Origin: QHVT01 sp036399015
GTDB taxonomy: Bacteria; Acidobacteriota; Thermoanaerobaculia; Gp7-AA8
Length of the DNA: 64,000 nt
Assembly (NCBI GenBank): GCA_036399015.1
Contig: DASWNW010000075.1
Span: forward strand, 1-64,000
Reading direction: 5' to 3'
In this document: in pieces, positions 41,233 to 49,899 of the stretch
Numbering within the stretch: the stretch's first letter is position 1
How the letters are laid out: every line of letters begins with the position of its first letter
Position numbers and translations under genes: made by a program
Notes under the pieces: model-generated
What the model saw: the letters and a program-made list of their open reading frames with translations, nothing else
Database searches by the model: none
What the model was told of the DNA's origin: nothing

Positions 41233-43377
41233 CTACCGCAACTCTACCCCATCCACCTCGTACGGCGCCTTCACCCCCAGCGCCGCCAGCACCGTCGGAT
41301 AGACGTCCGCGATGTACGGCGCACGCGTCGTGGTGAGCTTGCGGTTGGTGAAGAAGATCCCTTTCACGATCTCGGGATCGACCGAGCAGTGGTCGCCGCT
41401 CCAGACGGCCTTGTTGTCGGAGAAGACTTCCTTCGGGACGCCGCCCAGCGACGTCTGCCAGGAGACGCGGTAGCCGTCGTTGTTCATCACGAAGAGGTCT
41501 GGGATCATGTTCGGGTCGAATTTGCCGTAGGCCTCTTCCCGCGTCACGACGCGGCGGACGGGGCGCTCGTTCGTCGCCGGATCGACCATCTCGGTGAGCC
41601 GCGTCTGCAGCTCCTTCTTCAGCGCGTCGTACTCGGCGCCGGGATTGACGATGCCCTGCGCCTCGCGGCCTTTCAGGTTCACGTACACCTCACCCAGGCC
41701 CATCGCGTAGGCGCGGGTCTTCGACCAGTCGACGTTCTCCCAGAACTGCCCCTGATCGAAGAGCATCTCCACGTTGCGGTCCTTCACCTGCACGCCGGTC
41801 TTGAGCGTCATGTAGCCGTTCATGACGAGCCAGGTGTTGTAGTGCACGTGCCGGCGGAAGGAGGCGAAGCCGTGGTCGGAGGCGACGAGCAGCAGCGCGT
41901 TCTTCCGCTCCGCCGCCTTCATCGCATCCCCCACGATCTCGTCCATGAGCTGGTAGGACTTCAGGATCGCGTCTCCCCACTCGGCGGCGAGCTTCGCGTC
42001 GTACGCCGGATGCTTCGGATCGACGATGCGCCAGAAGACGTGGCCGACGCGGTCGGGGAACTCGAAGCACTGCACGATCAGGTCATCGTCCTTCTGCAGC
42101 AGCGCGTTGAACATCTTCCGCGACTGCGTGACCGTCCACTCCATGTCGTCCCAGAAGATCTTCTCGGTCGCGAACCCCTCGGAGATGGCCCAGGTGTCGA
42201 TCTGCCAGCCGATCGTCTTGTACGGCCCATGCTCCTTCGCCAGCTCCGGCGCCCAGTCGCTCGGCGACGAGACGTCGAAGCCGGGCGGCAGGCTCCGCGG
42301 GTCGAAGTTGATCGGCGAGAGGTAGAGCTTCACCTCCGGCTGCACCGAGAGCAGGTGAAAGCGGCTGATGCCGCGCACCTTGATCAGAGGATTGAACGGG
42401 AAGACGAAGTCGACCCAGCCGGTCCACTCCCCCGCCTTCAGCGGGTACTTCTTGCCGCTGACCTCGATCTCGATCGAGTTGCGGTCGTCCGCTACCGTCA
42501 CGGTCATGGGGATGGAGATGTACGGCGGATCGCCGAAGAGCTTGTTCGGCGGTCCCTGGATGACTGTGTTGATGACGCCCTTGTTGTCCTCGAGCTGCAC
42601 GACCTCGATCGAGAACTCGTTCGTCCCGGCCCGTTTGAAGTCGAGCTCGGACGTGAAGTAGAAGGGCTTGCCGACGCGGCCCGAGACGTCGGGGACGCCG
42701 AGGCCGGAGAGCATGTGCCCCTGGTGATCGCCGTGGCCGAAGTCGGTGGCAGGGAACGTCACCGGCACGTGGACGATCGTCGCCTTCTTCCCCGCATCCG
42801 CGGCCGCTTCCCAGAAGGGAATCCCCTGCCGCCGGTTGATGACGCCGGGACGCGACTCGGGGATGTACTTCTTCACGCCGAAGAATGCCCCCGCGCCGAG
42901 AGCCAGGCCGAGGATGAGGATCACCAGCCCGCCGACCGTGCGGCGCCGGAGGAGCAGGATCGCGGCGACGATGCCGAACAGCAGGGCGACCGCGGCGGCA
43001 AAGATGACCGGATTGCGCGACCCGAAGAGCAGCGGCTCCTTCGTCTCATCGAAGGCGGCGAAGACCGGGAGATAGGTCTTGGGGTCGCGGCGGAGGAAGT
43101 CGAAGATGCCGGTACGGCCGGGATCGATGCCGGTGCTGAAGGTCGACCACGACACCGGCGTCTGGGCCGGCGTGGTCGGTAGGAGCGGGCGGAACGTCCC
43201 CTGGGAGCGTAACTTAGCGAGGTTCGGGAGCTTCCCCTCGTCCATCCAGCGCTCGGTGTAGCGGGCGTCGACACCGTCGAATCCGAGAACGATGACTTTC
43301 TGCTGCTGGGCATGCGCTCCGATGGCGAGCACGACCGCGCAAAGGAGCGTGAAACGGCGGAGGACCATGGGGCGCAT
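41233..43377 (-). CDS. Secreted/membrane type I phosphodiesterase/nucleotide pyrophosphatase
   Basis: A 714-residue enzyme of the alkaline phosphatase superfamily. A signal segment (LRRFTLLCAVVLAIGAHAQ) is followed by the metal site VIVLGFDGVDARYTERW, the nucleophile region PAQTPVSWSTFSTGIDPGR, two membrane helices (about 130-185), and then LLVASDHGFASFRRH and SGDHCSVDPEIVKG with the remaining Asp/His ligands. It probably hydrolyses phosphodiester or pyrophosphate bonds outside the cytoplasm; AP superfamily members also include phosphonate and sulfate hydrolases. The start is ATG 43377 with GAGGAG 11 bp upstream; 43368 is an alternative. First gene of the five-gene operon. Confidence 0.88.
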   Translation of the reverse strand: MRPMVLRRFTLLCAVVLAIGAHAQQQKVIVLGFDGVDARYTERWMDEGKLPNLAKLRSQGTFRPLLPTTPAQTPVSWSTFSTGIDPGRTGIFDFLRRDPKTYLPVFAAFDETKEPLLFGSRNPVIFAAAVALLFGIVAAILLLRRRTVGGLVILILGLALGAGAFFGVKKYIPESRPGVINRRQGIPFWEAAADAGKKATIVHVPVTFPATDFGHGDHQGHMLSGLGVPDVSGRVGKPFYFTSELDFKRAGTNEFSIEVVQLEDNKGVINTVIQGPPNKLFGDPPYISIPMTVTVADDRNSIEIEVSGKKYPLKAGEWTGWVDFVFPFNPLIKVRGISRFHLLSVQPEVKLYLSPINFDPRSLPPGFDVSSPSDWAPELAKEHGPYKTIGWQIDTWAISEGFATEKIFWDDMEWTVTQSRKMFNALLQKDDDLIVQCFEFPDRVGHVFWRIVDPKHPAYDAKLAAEWGDAILKSYQLMDEIVGDAMKAAERKNALLLVASDHGFASFRRHVHYNTWLVMNGYMTLKTGVQVKDRNVEMLFDQGQFWENVDWSKTRAYAMGLGEVYVNLKGREAQGIVNPGAEYDALKKELQTRLTEMVDPATNERPVRRVVTREEAYGKFDPNMIPDLFVMNNDGYRVSWQTSLGGVPKEVFSDNKAVWSGDHCSVDPEIVKGIFFTNRKLTTTRAPYIADVYPTVLAALGVKAPYEVDGVELR

Positions 43378-43424
43378 GATACAAGGCACTCCTCTTGATA
43401 ATCGTGTAGCGGAGGAGTAACACG

Positions 43425-44978
43425 ATGAAATTCCGTCAGTTGATCCCGGTCGCGGCCGCCGTCATGGCCGTGACGCTCGCCGCCTGCGGCGGAGACGGCG
43501 AAAAGAAGAACGGCAACGGCGCCGGCGGCGATGCCTCCCGGCTGGTCATGCCGCTCCAGAGCAGCCCCACGAATCTCGATCCCCGCGTCGGCAACGACAA
43601 CGCCTCCGGGCGCATCTTCGATCTCTGCTGCCGCGGCCTCGTACGCGCCACCCCGGAGATGGACTACGCACCCGATCTCGCCCAGAGCTGGGAGACGCCG
43701 GACGACAAGACCATCATCTTCAAGCTCAACCCGAACGCGAAGTTCCACGACGGACGGCCGGTGACCGCGCAGGACGTCAAGTGGACGTACGACTCGCTGA
43801 TGGCGGATGCGTTCACCAGCGCGAAGAAGTCGGGCTACGCGGCGGTGGCGTCGATCGAGGCGCCCGACCCGCAGACCGTCATCTTCCGGCTCAAGGAGCC
43901 GAACGCCGGCCTCTTCGACAACCTCAACCTCGGCATCGTGCCGCAGGGCACCGACACGAACGTGGCCAAGTCGAAGCCGGTCGGCTTCGGGCCGTACCGC
44001 GTGACCGAGTTCCGCACCGACGAGGTCGTGGAGCTGGAGGCGGTCGACAACTGGGTGCACGGCGCGCCGAAGATCAAGAACATCACCGTGCGTATCGTCC
44101 CCGACGCCACGACGATGGTGCTGGAGATGCGCCGCGGCACGATCGACCTCGAGGTCAACCAGATCCCCTTCGAGAACGTCGAGGAGTTCGAGAAGAGCCC
44201 GAAGCATCAGGTCGTGAAGAAGCCGGGCTCCGTCTACCAGTACCTCGCCTTCAACCTGAAGGACCCGATCCTCTCGAAGGTCGAAGTGCGCCGCGCCATC
44301 GCGCACGCCATCAACCGCCAGCGCATCGTGCAGGACCTCCTGCGGGGACACGGCGTCCTCACCGACACGATCTTCGGCCAGGGACACTGGGTGCGCGCCG
44401 AGAACCTGCCGACGTATCCGTTCGACCCGAACAAGGCCAAGCAGCTCCTCGACCAGGCCGGCTACAAGGATCCGGACGGCGACGGGCCGAAGCCGCGCTT
44501 CTCGCTCGTCTTCAAGTCGTCGACGAACCAGGAGGCGAACCTGCGGGCGGAGATGATCCAGCAGATGCTGCGGCAGGTCGGCATCGACATGAAGATCCAG
44601 ACGAGCGAGCTGGGGACGTTCCTCGAGGACGTCGGCAAGGGCAACTTCCAGATGTTCTCGCTGAGCCGCAACGGCATCGCCGATCCCGACTGGTACTACA
44701 TCCTCTTCCACTCGGCGAACTTCCCGCCCGAGGGGCAGAACCGCGGCTTCTACAGCAACCCGCGCGTCGACCAGTTGATCACCGAGGGACGCTCGACGTT
44801 CGATCGCGAGAAGCGCAAGCAGGCGTACGCCGAGGTCCAGCGCATCCTGCAGGAAGACCTTCCGTACGTGTCGCTCTACCACCAGGTCAACGTGGCAGTC
44901 ATGGATAAGGACCTGCAGGGCTACGTGATGTACCCCGCCGGCTTCTGGCTCGGCGTGCCGCAGATGTCGCGGCAGTGA
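43425..44978 (+). CDS. ABC transporter substrate-binding lipoprotein (oligopeptide/dipeptide family)
   Basis: A 517-residue lipoprotein with lipobox AVTLAACGG and an SBP_bac_5 (OppA/DppA-like) domain: PTNLDPRVGNDNASGRIFDL, YAPDLAQSWETPDDKTIIFK, FHDGRPVTAQDVKWTYDSL, ILSKVEVRRAIAHAINRQRI and the hinge region near QVNVAVMDKDLQGYVM. ATG 43425 has GGAGGAG 8 bases upstream. No permease or ATPase gene lies next to it; the next gene is MgtC-like, overlapping by four bases. It must work with a transporter coded elsewhere. Confidence 0.93.
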   Translation: MKFRQLIPVAAAVMAVTLAACGGDGEKKNGNGAGGDASRLVMPLQSSPTNLDPRVGNDNASGRIFDLCCRGLVRATPEMDYAPDLAQSWETPDDKTIIFKLNPNAKFHDGRPVTAQDVKWTYDSLMADAFTSAKKSGYAAVASIEAPDPQTVIFRLKEPNAGLFDNLNLGIVPQGTDTNVAKSKPVGFGPYRVTEFRTDEVVELEAVDNWVHGAPKIKNITVRIVPDATTMVLEMRRGTIDLEVNQIPFENVEEFEKSPKHQVVKKPGSVYQYLAFNLKDPILSKVEVRRAIAHAINRQRIVQDLLRGHGVLTDTIFGQGHWVRAENLPTYPFDPNKAKQLLDQAGYKDPDGDGPKPRFSLVFKSSTNQEANLRAEMIQQMLRQVGIDMKIQTSELGTFLEDVGKGNFQMFSLSRNGIADPDWYYILFHSANFPPEGQNRGFYSNPRVDQLITEGRSTFDREKRKQAYAEVQRILQEDLPYVSLYHQVNVAVMDKDLQGYVMYPAGFWLGVPQMSRQ

Positions 44979-45652
44979 TCGAGCTGTCGACGGTCCTGGT
45001 CCGTCTGGCGATCGCCCTCGCGTTCGGCTCCGTGATCGGGGTCGAGCGCGAGTGGCGCCAGAAGAACGCCGGCCTCAAGACGATGGCCATGGTGGCCCTC
45101 GGCGCGGCGGCGTTCGCGATGATGTCCGACACGTTCGGGCCGGAGAATCACAACCCGGGACAGATCGCCGCCGCGGTCGTCGGCGGCATCGGCTTCATCG
45201 GCGCCGGCGTGATCATGCACCGCGGCGCGACGGTGCAGGGCGTCACGACCGCCGCGACGCTCTGGGCGTCCGCCAGCGTCGGCGTGGCGGCGGGCCTCGG
45301 CCAGTACCCGCTCGCGACCGTGCTCACCGGCGGCATCGTCATCGTGCAGTTCGTGATGCGCCGCTTCGAGACCGGCATCCTCCACAAGCGGCGCTCCGCC
45401 GGCCCGACGCGGCTCGAAGTGCGCGTCGAGTGCGACACCGAGGCGCTGCAGGCGGTGAACGACGTCATCGCGGGCCTGCAGGTGATGGAGCCGCTGCGGC
45501 GCTCCGTCGTGCGGGGGCTGGAGCACGTCACGGTGCGGGTGGTGCTGCGGGCGCCGGCGACGGTCGATCTCACGCTGCCGGAGGAGCGACTCGTCGCACT
45601 GCAGGGAGTGCGACGAGTCGACGTGAGGCATTTAGGGCTGGACGACGACTAG
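44975..45652 (+). CDS. MgtC/SapB family membrane protein
   Basis: A 225-residue protein with four or five N-terminal helices and the MgtC core: RLAIALAFGSVIGVEREWRQ, GLKTMAMVALGAAAFAMMS, AAAVVGGIGFIGAGVIMHRG, VQGVTTAATLWASASVGVAA. A soluble C-terminal ACT-like domain follows (LEVRVECDTEALQAVNDVIA). MgtC proteins are linked with growth at low magnesium and regulation of ATP synthase in Salmonella. The start GTG 44975 overlaps the stop of the binding-protein gene. It converges on glnII. Confidence 0.9.
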   Translation: MIELSTVLVRLAIALAFGSVIGVEREWRQKNAGLKTMAMVALGAAAFAMMSDTFGPENHNPGQIAAAVVGGIGFIGAGVIMHRGATVQGVTTAATLWASASVGVAAGLGQYPLATVLTGGIVIVQFVMRRFETGILHKRRSAGPTRLEVRVECDTEALQAVNDVIAGLQVMEPLRRSVVRGLEHVTVRVVLRAPATVDLTLPEERLVALQGVRRVDVRHLGLDDD

Positions 45653-46665
45653 TAGTCCCCGCAGACGCTTTCGAGCAGCACGGCGCAGACCTGATACGGG
45701 TCCATGTTCGCGGCCGGTCGGCGATCCTCGAAGTAGCCGTAGCCGAGGTTCGAGGTCGCCATCGGAATGCGCACCGAGGCGCCGCGGTCGCTCGTGCCCC
45801 AGCGGAACTGGTGCATCGGCGCCGTCTCGTGCTGCCCGGTGAGGCGCTCCTCGTTATGGGCGCCGTAGACTTTGATGTGCTCGTTGTGGCGCTTCTCGAG
45901 CTTGCGCATCGCCTCCTCGATGATGGCCATGCCGCCTTCCTGGCGCATCTCCTTCGTCGAGAAGTTCGTGTGGGCGCCGGCGCCGTTCCAGTCACCCTTG
46001 ACCGGCTTCGGGTAGAGCGTCGCGCTCACGCCGAAGTCTTCGCCGATGCGGTACAGCAGCCAGCGCGCGAGCCAGAGCTCGTCGGCCACGTCGAGCGGCC
46101 CCAGTGGTCCGATCTGGAACTCCCACTGCGCCGGCATGACCTCGGCGTTGGTGCCCTCGATGTGGAGACCGGCGCGCATGCAGGCGTCGGCGTGCGACTC
46201 GACGATGTCGCGGCCGAAGACCTCGTCGCTGCCGACCCCGCAGTAGTAGCCACCCTGTGGCGCCGGGAACCCGTGATCGGGCCAGCCCATCGGCCGGTTC
46301 CCCTCGAAGAGGGTGTACTCCTGCTCGATGCCGTACCACGCTTCCTTGTCGGCGTACTTCTCTGCCACCTCGCGGAGATACGCGCGGGTGTTGCTCCAGT
46401 GCACCGACCCGTCGGGGTTCAGCACTTCGCAGAGGACGAGGAGGTCGCCTTCGCGGTGGAGCGGATCGGGGATCGCCTTCACCGGACGAAGCAGCAAATC
46501 GCTGAAGTGTCCGGTCGCCTGCGAGGTGCTGGAGCCGTCGAATCCCCACTCCGGGAGATCGCCCAGCTTCTTCACCGATGCGTCGAGGATTTTGGTCTTC
46601 GAGCGCAGCTTGGCGGTCGGTTTCTGTCCATCGATCCAAATGTACTCAGCCGTGATCTTTGCCAC
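45649..46665 (-). CDS. glnII: Glutamine synthetase type II
   Basis: A 338-residue enzyme of the GSII (eukaryote-like) class, making glutamine from glutamate and ammonia. Motifs: WGFDGSSTSQATG, YGIEQEYTLFEGNRPMGWP, AQWEFQIGPLGPLDVADELW, KGDWNGAGAHTNFSTKEMR, SDRGASVRIPMATS. The length agrees with GSII and not with the 470-residue GSI. The start is GTG 46665, with AGGAGG (46672-46677) 6 bases before it. Upstream lies a GGTTCCTCGG-type hairpin, so its promoter is inside the repeat or in the GGDEF gene beyond. Confidence 0.95.
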   Translation of the reverse strand: MAKITAEYIWIDGQKPTAKLRSKTKILDASVKKLGDLPEWGFDGSSTSQATGHFSDLLLRPVKAIPDPLHREGDLLVLCEVLNPDGSVHWSNTRAYLREVAEKYADKEAWYGIEQEYTLFEGNRPMGWPDHGFPAPQGGYYCGVGSDEVFGRDIVESHADACMRAGLHIEGTNAEVMPAQWEFQIGPLGPLDVADELWLARWLLYRIGEDFGVSATLYPKPVKGDWNGAGAHTNFSTKEMRQEGGMAIIEEAMRKLEKRHNEHIKVYGAHNEERLTGQHETAPMHQFRWGTSDRGASVRIPMATSNLGYGYFEDRRPAANMDPYQVCAVLLESVCGDY

Positions 46666-46703
46666 GTGGTACCTCCTGAAAATGATGGGTGAAGATAACA
46701 GGA

Positions 46704-46799
46704 AACGGTTCCTCGGGTTCCTCGGGTTCCTCGGGGAATCGAATCGCGGAGTGGCCGAGGAACTCCGAGGAACCCCGAGGAACTCCGAGGAACCCGAAA
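46704..46799. repeat. GGTTCCTCGG-armed long hairpin, copy 2
   Basis: The left arm (46708-46737) is GGTTCCTCGG units, the loop has GAATCGCGGAGTGG, and the right arm (46753-46796) is CCGAGGAACCC/GAGGAACT units. It is the same family as 20693-20812. It lies between glnII and the upstream GGDEF gene on the same strand and nearly fills the 136-bp gap. Confidence 0.85.
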
Positions 46800-46801
46800 A
46801 C

Positions 46802-47956
46802 CTACAGCCCTTCCGAGATCCCGCCGGTCGCCGCGGTCTGGAGGATCGACTCGTCCCACACCACCACCTGGTTTTTGCCCAGGGACTTGGCGTGGTACAT
46901 CGCGATGTCGGCGCGGCGGAGCAACTCGCTCTTCTCGATCTCGAACGGCGTGTCGCTGTTGCGGTCCGGCAGGTAGCGGGCTACGCCGATGGACGCGGAG
47001 ATGATCCCCCGCAGCCGCAGCGGCGGCATGCTGAAGCCCCACTCCCGCTCCAGGAACGTCGCCCCCTCGATCGTGCCGCGGATCTCCTCGCAGAGCTTCA
47101 GCCCTTCCTCCAGCGTCGTCTCCGGCAGGATCATCACGAACTCGTCGCCGCCGTAGCGCGCCACCGTCGCGTCGCCTCGCTGGATGATGCGCTTCAGCAG
47201 AAAGCCGACCTCGCGCAGCACCTGGCTGCCCGCGAGATGGCCGTGGCAGTCGTTGATGAACTTGAAGCGGTCGAGGTCCATGAACAGCAGGACCGCTTCC
47301 TTCCCCGTCTTCCGCGCGTTCGTCAGCGTCTCGCTCAGCCGCACGTGGAACCAGCGGTCGTTGTAGAGACCCGTCAGGTCGTCCTTCTTCGCCAGCTCGT
47401 GCGCCCGCTTGGCGTCGAGCGCGTTCTGCAGCGTGAAGGAGGTGTAGCCGGCGAAGATCTCCAGCAGCGTCATGTCGCGCTTGGTGAAGGTCTTCCCCTC
47501 GAGCCGGTTGATCAGCTCGAGGACGCCGCAGACGTGCTTGCCGATGTAGATCGGCACCGCCACCAGCGAATGGGTCTTGTGGCCGATCTGCGCGTCGATG
47601 GTCCCGTAGAAGTTCGGGTCCTTCTCGACGTCGGCGGAGAGATAGGGTGCGCCGTGCTGATACACGCGTCCGACAATCCCATGCTGCGCCGAGAGCTTCC
47701 GCCCGACGAGATCGGCGCTCGAGTCGCCGAACGTGGCGATGAACACCAGCTCGTTGTCCTTGCGCGAGGCGACCTTGCGGAACGGATCGTCGAGCAGGAT
47801 CGAGCCCGACTCCGACGGCACGAACTCGTAGGCCTTCTGGAGGATCTGACGCAGGACGAGGTCGAGGTCGACCTCGTGCCTGAGCGTGAGGCCGGCCTTC
47901 TGTCGCTCGAGAAACCGCTCGAGCTGAGGCGTTTCGAGGGAATGAAATTGGATCAT
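46802..47956 (-). CDS. GAF-GGDEF diguanylate cyclase
   Basis: A 384-residue protein with a GAF sensor (about 30-180: SESGSILLDDP, GIVGRVYQHGAPYLSADVEK, VAVPIYIGKHVCGVLELIN) and a GGDEF domain (about 195-370: KKDDLTGLYNDRWFHVRLSE, LFMDLDRFKFINDCHGH, RYGGDEFVMILPETTLEEG). The catalytic GGDEF is intact, so it should make c-di-GMP. The inhibitory I-site position reads QRGD where RxxD is usual, so product feedback may be weak. No c-di-GMP effector gene is in the window. Confidence 0.92.
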   Translation of the reverse strand: MIQFHSLETPQLERFLERQKAGLTLRHEVDLDLVLRQILQKAYEFVPSESGSILLDDPFRKVASRKDNELVFIATFGDSSADLVGRKLSAQHGIVGRVYQHGAPYLSADVEKDPNFYGTIDAQIGHKTHSLVAVPIYIGKHVCGVLELINRLEGKTFTKRDMTLLEIFAGYTSFTLQNALDAKRAHELAKKDDLTGLYNDRWFHVRLSETLTNARKTGKEAVLLFMDLDRFKFINDCHGHLAGSQVLREVGFLLKRIIQRGDATVARYGGDEFVMILPETTLEEGLKLCEEIRGTIEGATFLEREWGFSMPPLRLRGIISASIGVARYLPDRNSDTPFEIEKSELLRRADIAMYHAKSLGKNQVVVWDESILQTAATGGISEGL

Positions 47957-47978
47957 CGACGCCGTGTCGTCCGGCCGA

Positions 47979-48290
47979 TTATAGGTCTTCTTCAGCAGCG
48001 ACCGCCTCGATCTCGAAGGAGATCATCGCGTAGGCGCGGCTGACCGAGCGCACGGTGCGGAAGTGGCGGATGAACTCCGCGACGTAGCGGAAGTAGAAGC
48101 GGAGAAGCCCCAGCCGCTCGATCTGCCGCACGTGCGCCAGCTCGTGCCGGAGCAGCCGCTCCATGTACGCGGCCGAGAGGCCCGCTTTCACGTACACGCG
48201 CCGGCCGAGGGTGATGGCGACCACGCCCTTCATCAGGAAGGGGCGCAGCCACCAGGGGTAGCCGACGATGATCTTCGCGGCCGTCTTCAT
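47979..48290 (-). CDS. Small HExxH-motif protein (putative zinc peptidase-like)
   Basis: A 103-residue protein with a HELAH zinc-binding motif (RLLRHELAHVRQIERLG) and LGRRVYVKAGLSAAYMERLL in front of it. This resembles the small single-domain DUF4157-type or SprT-like zincins. No signal peptide is seen; KGVVAITLGRRVYVKAG is a beta-hairpin. I use ATG 48290 (MKTAAKIIVGYPWW); a longer start at 48305 shares CATG with the divergent metallo-hydrolase gene. Substrate unknown. Confidence 0.65.
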   Translation of the reverse strand: MKTAAKIIVGYPWWLRPFLMKGVVAITLGRRVYVKAGLSAAYMERLLRHELAHVRQIERLGLLRFYFRYVAEFIRHFRTVRSVSRAYAMISFEIEAVAAEEDL

Positions 48291-48303
48291 ATAATCGCCA
48301 GCC

Positions 48304-49203
48304 ATGCGCAGACTCTACCTCGCTCTCCCGCTTCTCGCCGCCCTCTCTCTCGCCGCCCAGCAGGACTTCAGCGCCGTGGAAGTGAAGGCGACGAGGGTCG
48401 CCGGCAACATCTACATGCTCACCGGCGCCGGTGGGAACATCGGCGTCTCCGTCGGCACTGACGGGATCGTGCTCGTCGACGACCAGTACGCGCCGCTGGC
48501 GCCGAAGATCGAGGCGGCGCTGAAGACGATCACCGACCGGCCGCTGCGCTTCATCATCAATACGCACTACCACGGCGATCACACCGGCGGAAACGAGCAC
48601 TTCGGCAAGTCGGCACCGATCGTCGCGCATGAGAACGTGCGCAAGCGCCTCGCCTCCGGCGTCACCCGCCGCGGCACCACCACCCCGCCCGCCCCCGCCG
48701 GCGCGCTGCCGATCGTCACCTTCAACGACACCGTCACCATTCACCTCAACGGCGAGGACGTCCGCGCGGTGCACATGCCGCACGGCCACACCGACGGCGA
48801 CTCGGTGATCTGGTTTACGAAGTCGAACGTCGTGCACATGGGCGACGACTACTTCGTCGACGCCTTCCCCTTCGTCGACGTGGAGAACGGCGGCAGCGTG
48901 CGCGGACTGATCGCGAACGTGGAGAAGGTGCTGGCCACCGTCCCCGACGACGCGAAGATCATCCCCGGCCACGGCCCGCTCTCCGACAAGGCCGGCCTGC
49001 GCCGCTACCTCGACATGCTACGCGGCAGCCTGGCGGCGGTCGAGCAGGGCATCGCCGCCGGCAAGACGCCCGAGCAGCTCAAGTCAGAGAACGCCCTCGG
49101 CCAGTGGGAGTCGTGGGGCAAGGGCTTCATCAAGATGGACTTCTGGATCGACACGGTGCACGGAGAGGCGTCGAAGCCGCGGGTGCGGGAGCACAAGCAC
49201 TAA
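48304..49203 (+). CDS. Secreted metallo-beta-lactamase-fold hydrolase
   Basis: A 299-residue exported protein (signal MRRLYLALPLLAALSLAAQ). The MBL fold has NTHYHGDHTGGNEHF (His88, His90, Asp92, His93), AVHMPHGHTDGDSVI, GDDYFVDAFPFVDVENGG and IIPGHGPLSDKAGLRRYL. The layout fits the group of periplasmic MBL-fold enzymes that are not clear beta-lactamases (substrate unknown). A DUF4442 gene converges on it, and the 234-bp inverted-repeat element begins at its stop codon. Confidence 0.9.
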   Translation: MRRLYLALPLLAALSLAAQQDFSAVEVKATRVAGNIYMLTGAGGNIGVSVGTDGIVLVDDQYAPLAPKIEAALKTITDRPLRFIINTHYHGDHTGGNEHFGKSAPIVAHENVRKRLASGVTRRGTTTPPAPAGALPIVTFNDTVTIHLNGEDVRAVHMPHGHTDGDSVIWFTKSNVVHMGDDYFVDAFPFVDVENGGSVRGLIANVEKVLATVPDDAKIIPGHGPLSDKAGLRRYLDMLRGSLAAVEQGIAAGKTPEQLKSENALGQWESWGKGFIKMDFWIDTVHGEASKPRVREHKH

Positions 49204-49434
49204 GCAGAACGCACGCACTTCACCCACGGATGAGGAGACGACTGGAGGCCTCCGGCGGCCGGGCCGCGGGCCCGGACCCGCTGGTTGGCCTAGCCTCCGC
49301 GACACAGCCTCGTATTTCGCAACAGAATGTCGCGGAGGCTAGGCCCACCAACGGGGTCCGGGGCCGATGGCCCCGGCCGCCGGAGGCCTCCGGTCGTTCC
49401 CTGATCTGTTGGTGAAGTAAGAGCATTCTGCTTA
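49201..49434. repeat. 234-bp element with long inverted arms filling the whole intergenic gap
   Basis: The left arm 49201-49304 and right arm 49328-49434 are imperfect reverse complements over about 105 bases. The ends are TAAGCAGAA and its complement; inner parts share GGAGGCCTCCGGCGGCCGGG and GGCCTAGCCTCCGCGACA. The loop is 23 bases (CAGCCTCGTATTTCGC and a few more). The first three bases are the stop codon of the metallo-hydrolase and the last lie 3 bp before the DUF4442 stop. No gene or SD is present. It could be a MITE-like element, a strong bidirectional terminator or a structured transcript. Confidence 0.88.
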
Positions 49435-49437
49435 GCG

Positions 49438-49899
49438 CTACGATTTCCGCTTGAGCGACAGCGTCAACTCGAACCGCGCCACCGGCTCGTCGCCCAGCTT
49501 CGACGGGACGGTGGCGACCACCCGCACCGTGGCCTCTTCGCGCGCGCCCGTCTCGAGCGTGCGGCGCATGAGCTCCTGCACGACCGCTCCGTCGGCGTTG
49601 GTGAAGACGACGTCCCCCTCGGCGCGCTTGAGGAACTCCGCCTTCATGTCCTTGAAGATGAAGTTCACCCGCACCTTCCGCTCCCGGACCAGCTTGAAGG
49701 CGATCAGGCCGGCCGCGACGTCGGCGCCCATGACCAGCGTGCCGAGGTACATCGCGTGGATGTCGCGGCGCCGGGTGCGCCAGTTCAGGGGGATGCGCAC
49801 GACGCAGCGGTCGTCGGTCAGGTCGAGGATCTTCGGCGACGCCAGCCAGAGAAAGAAGACGTTCTGCAGCGACCAGAGGCGCACCATCGTCGTGTTCAT
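49438..49899 (-). CDS. DUF4442 hotdog-fold protein
   Basis: A 153-residue protein of the DUF4442 (PaaI-like thioesterase) fold: SPKILDLTDDRCVVRIPLNW, RDIHAMYLGTLVMGADVAAG, VNFIFKDMKAEFLKRAEGDV and the tail VARFELTLSLKRKS. Hotdog proteins of this kind hydrolyse or sequester acyl-thioesters. The first bases overlap the end of the SDR gene (4-bp overlap), so they are one operon; the substrate is unknown. Confidence 0.85.
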   Translation of the reverse strand: MNTTMVRLWSLQNVFFLWLASPKILDLTDDRCVVRIPLNWRTRRRDIHAMYLGTLVMGADVAAGLIAFKLVRERKVRVNFIFKDMKAEFLKRAEGDVVFTNADGAVVQELMRRTLETGAREEATVRVVATVPSKLGDEPVARFELTLSLKRKS

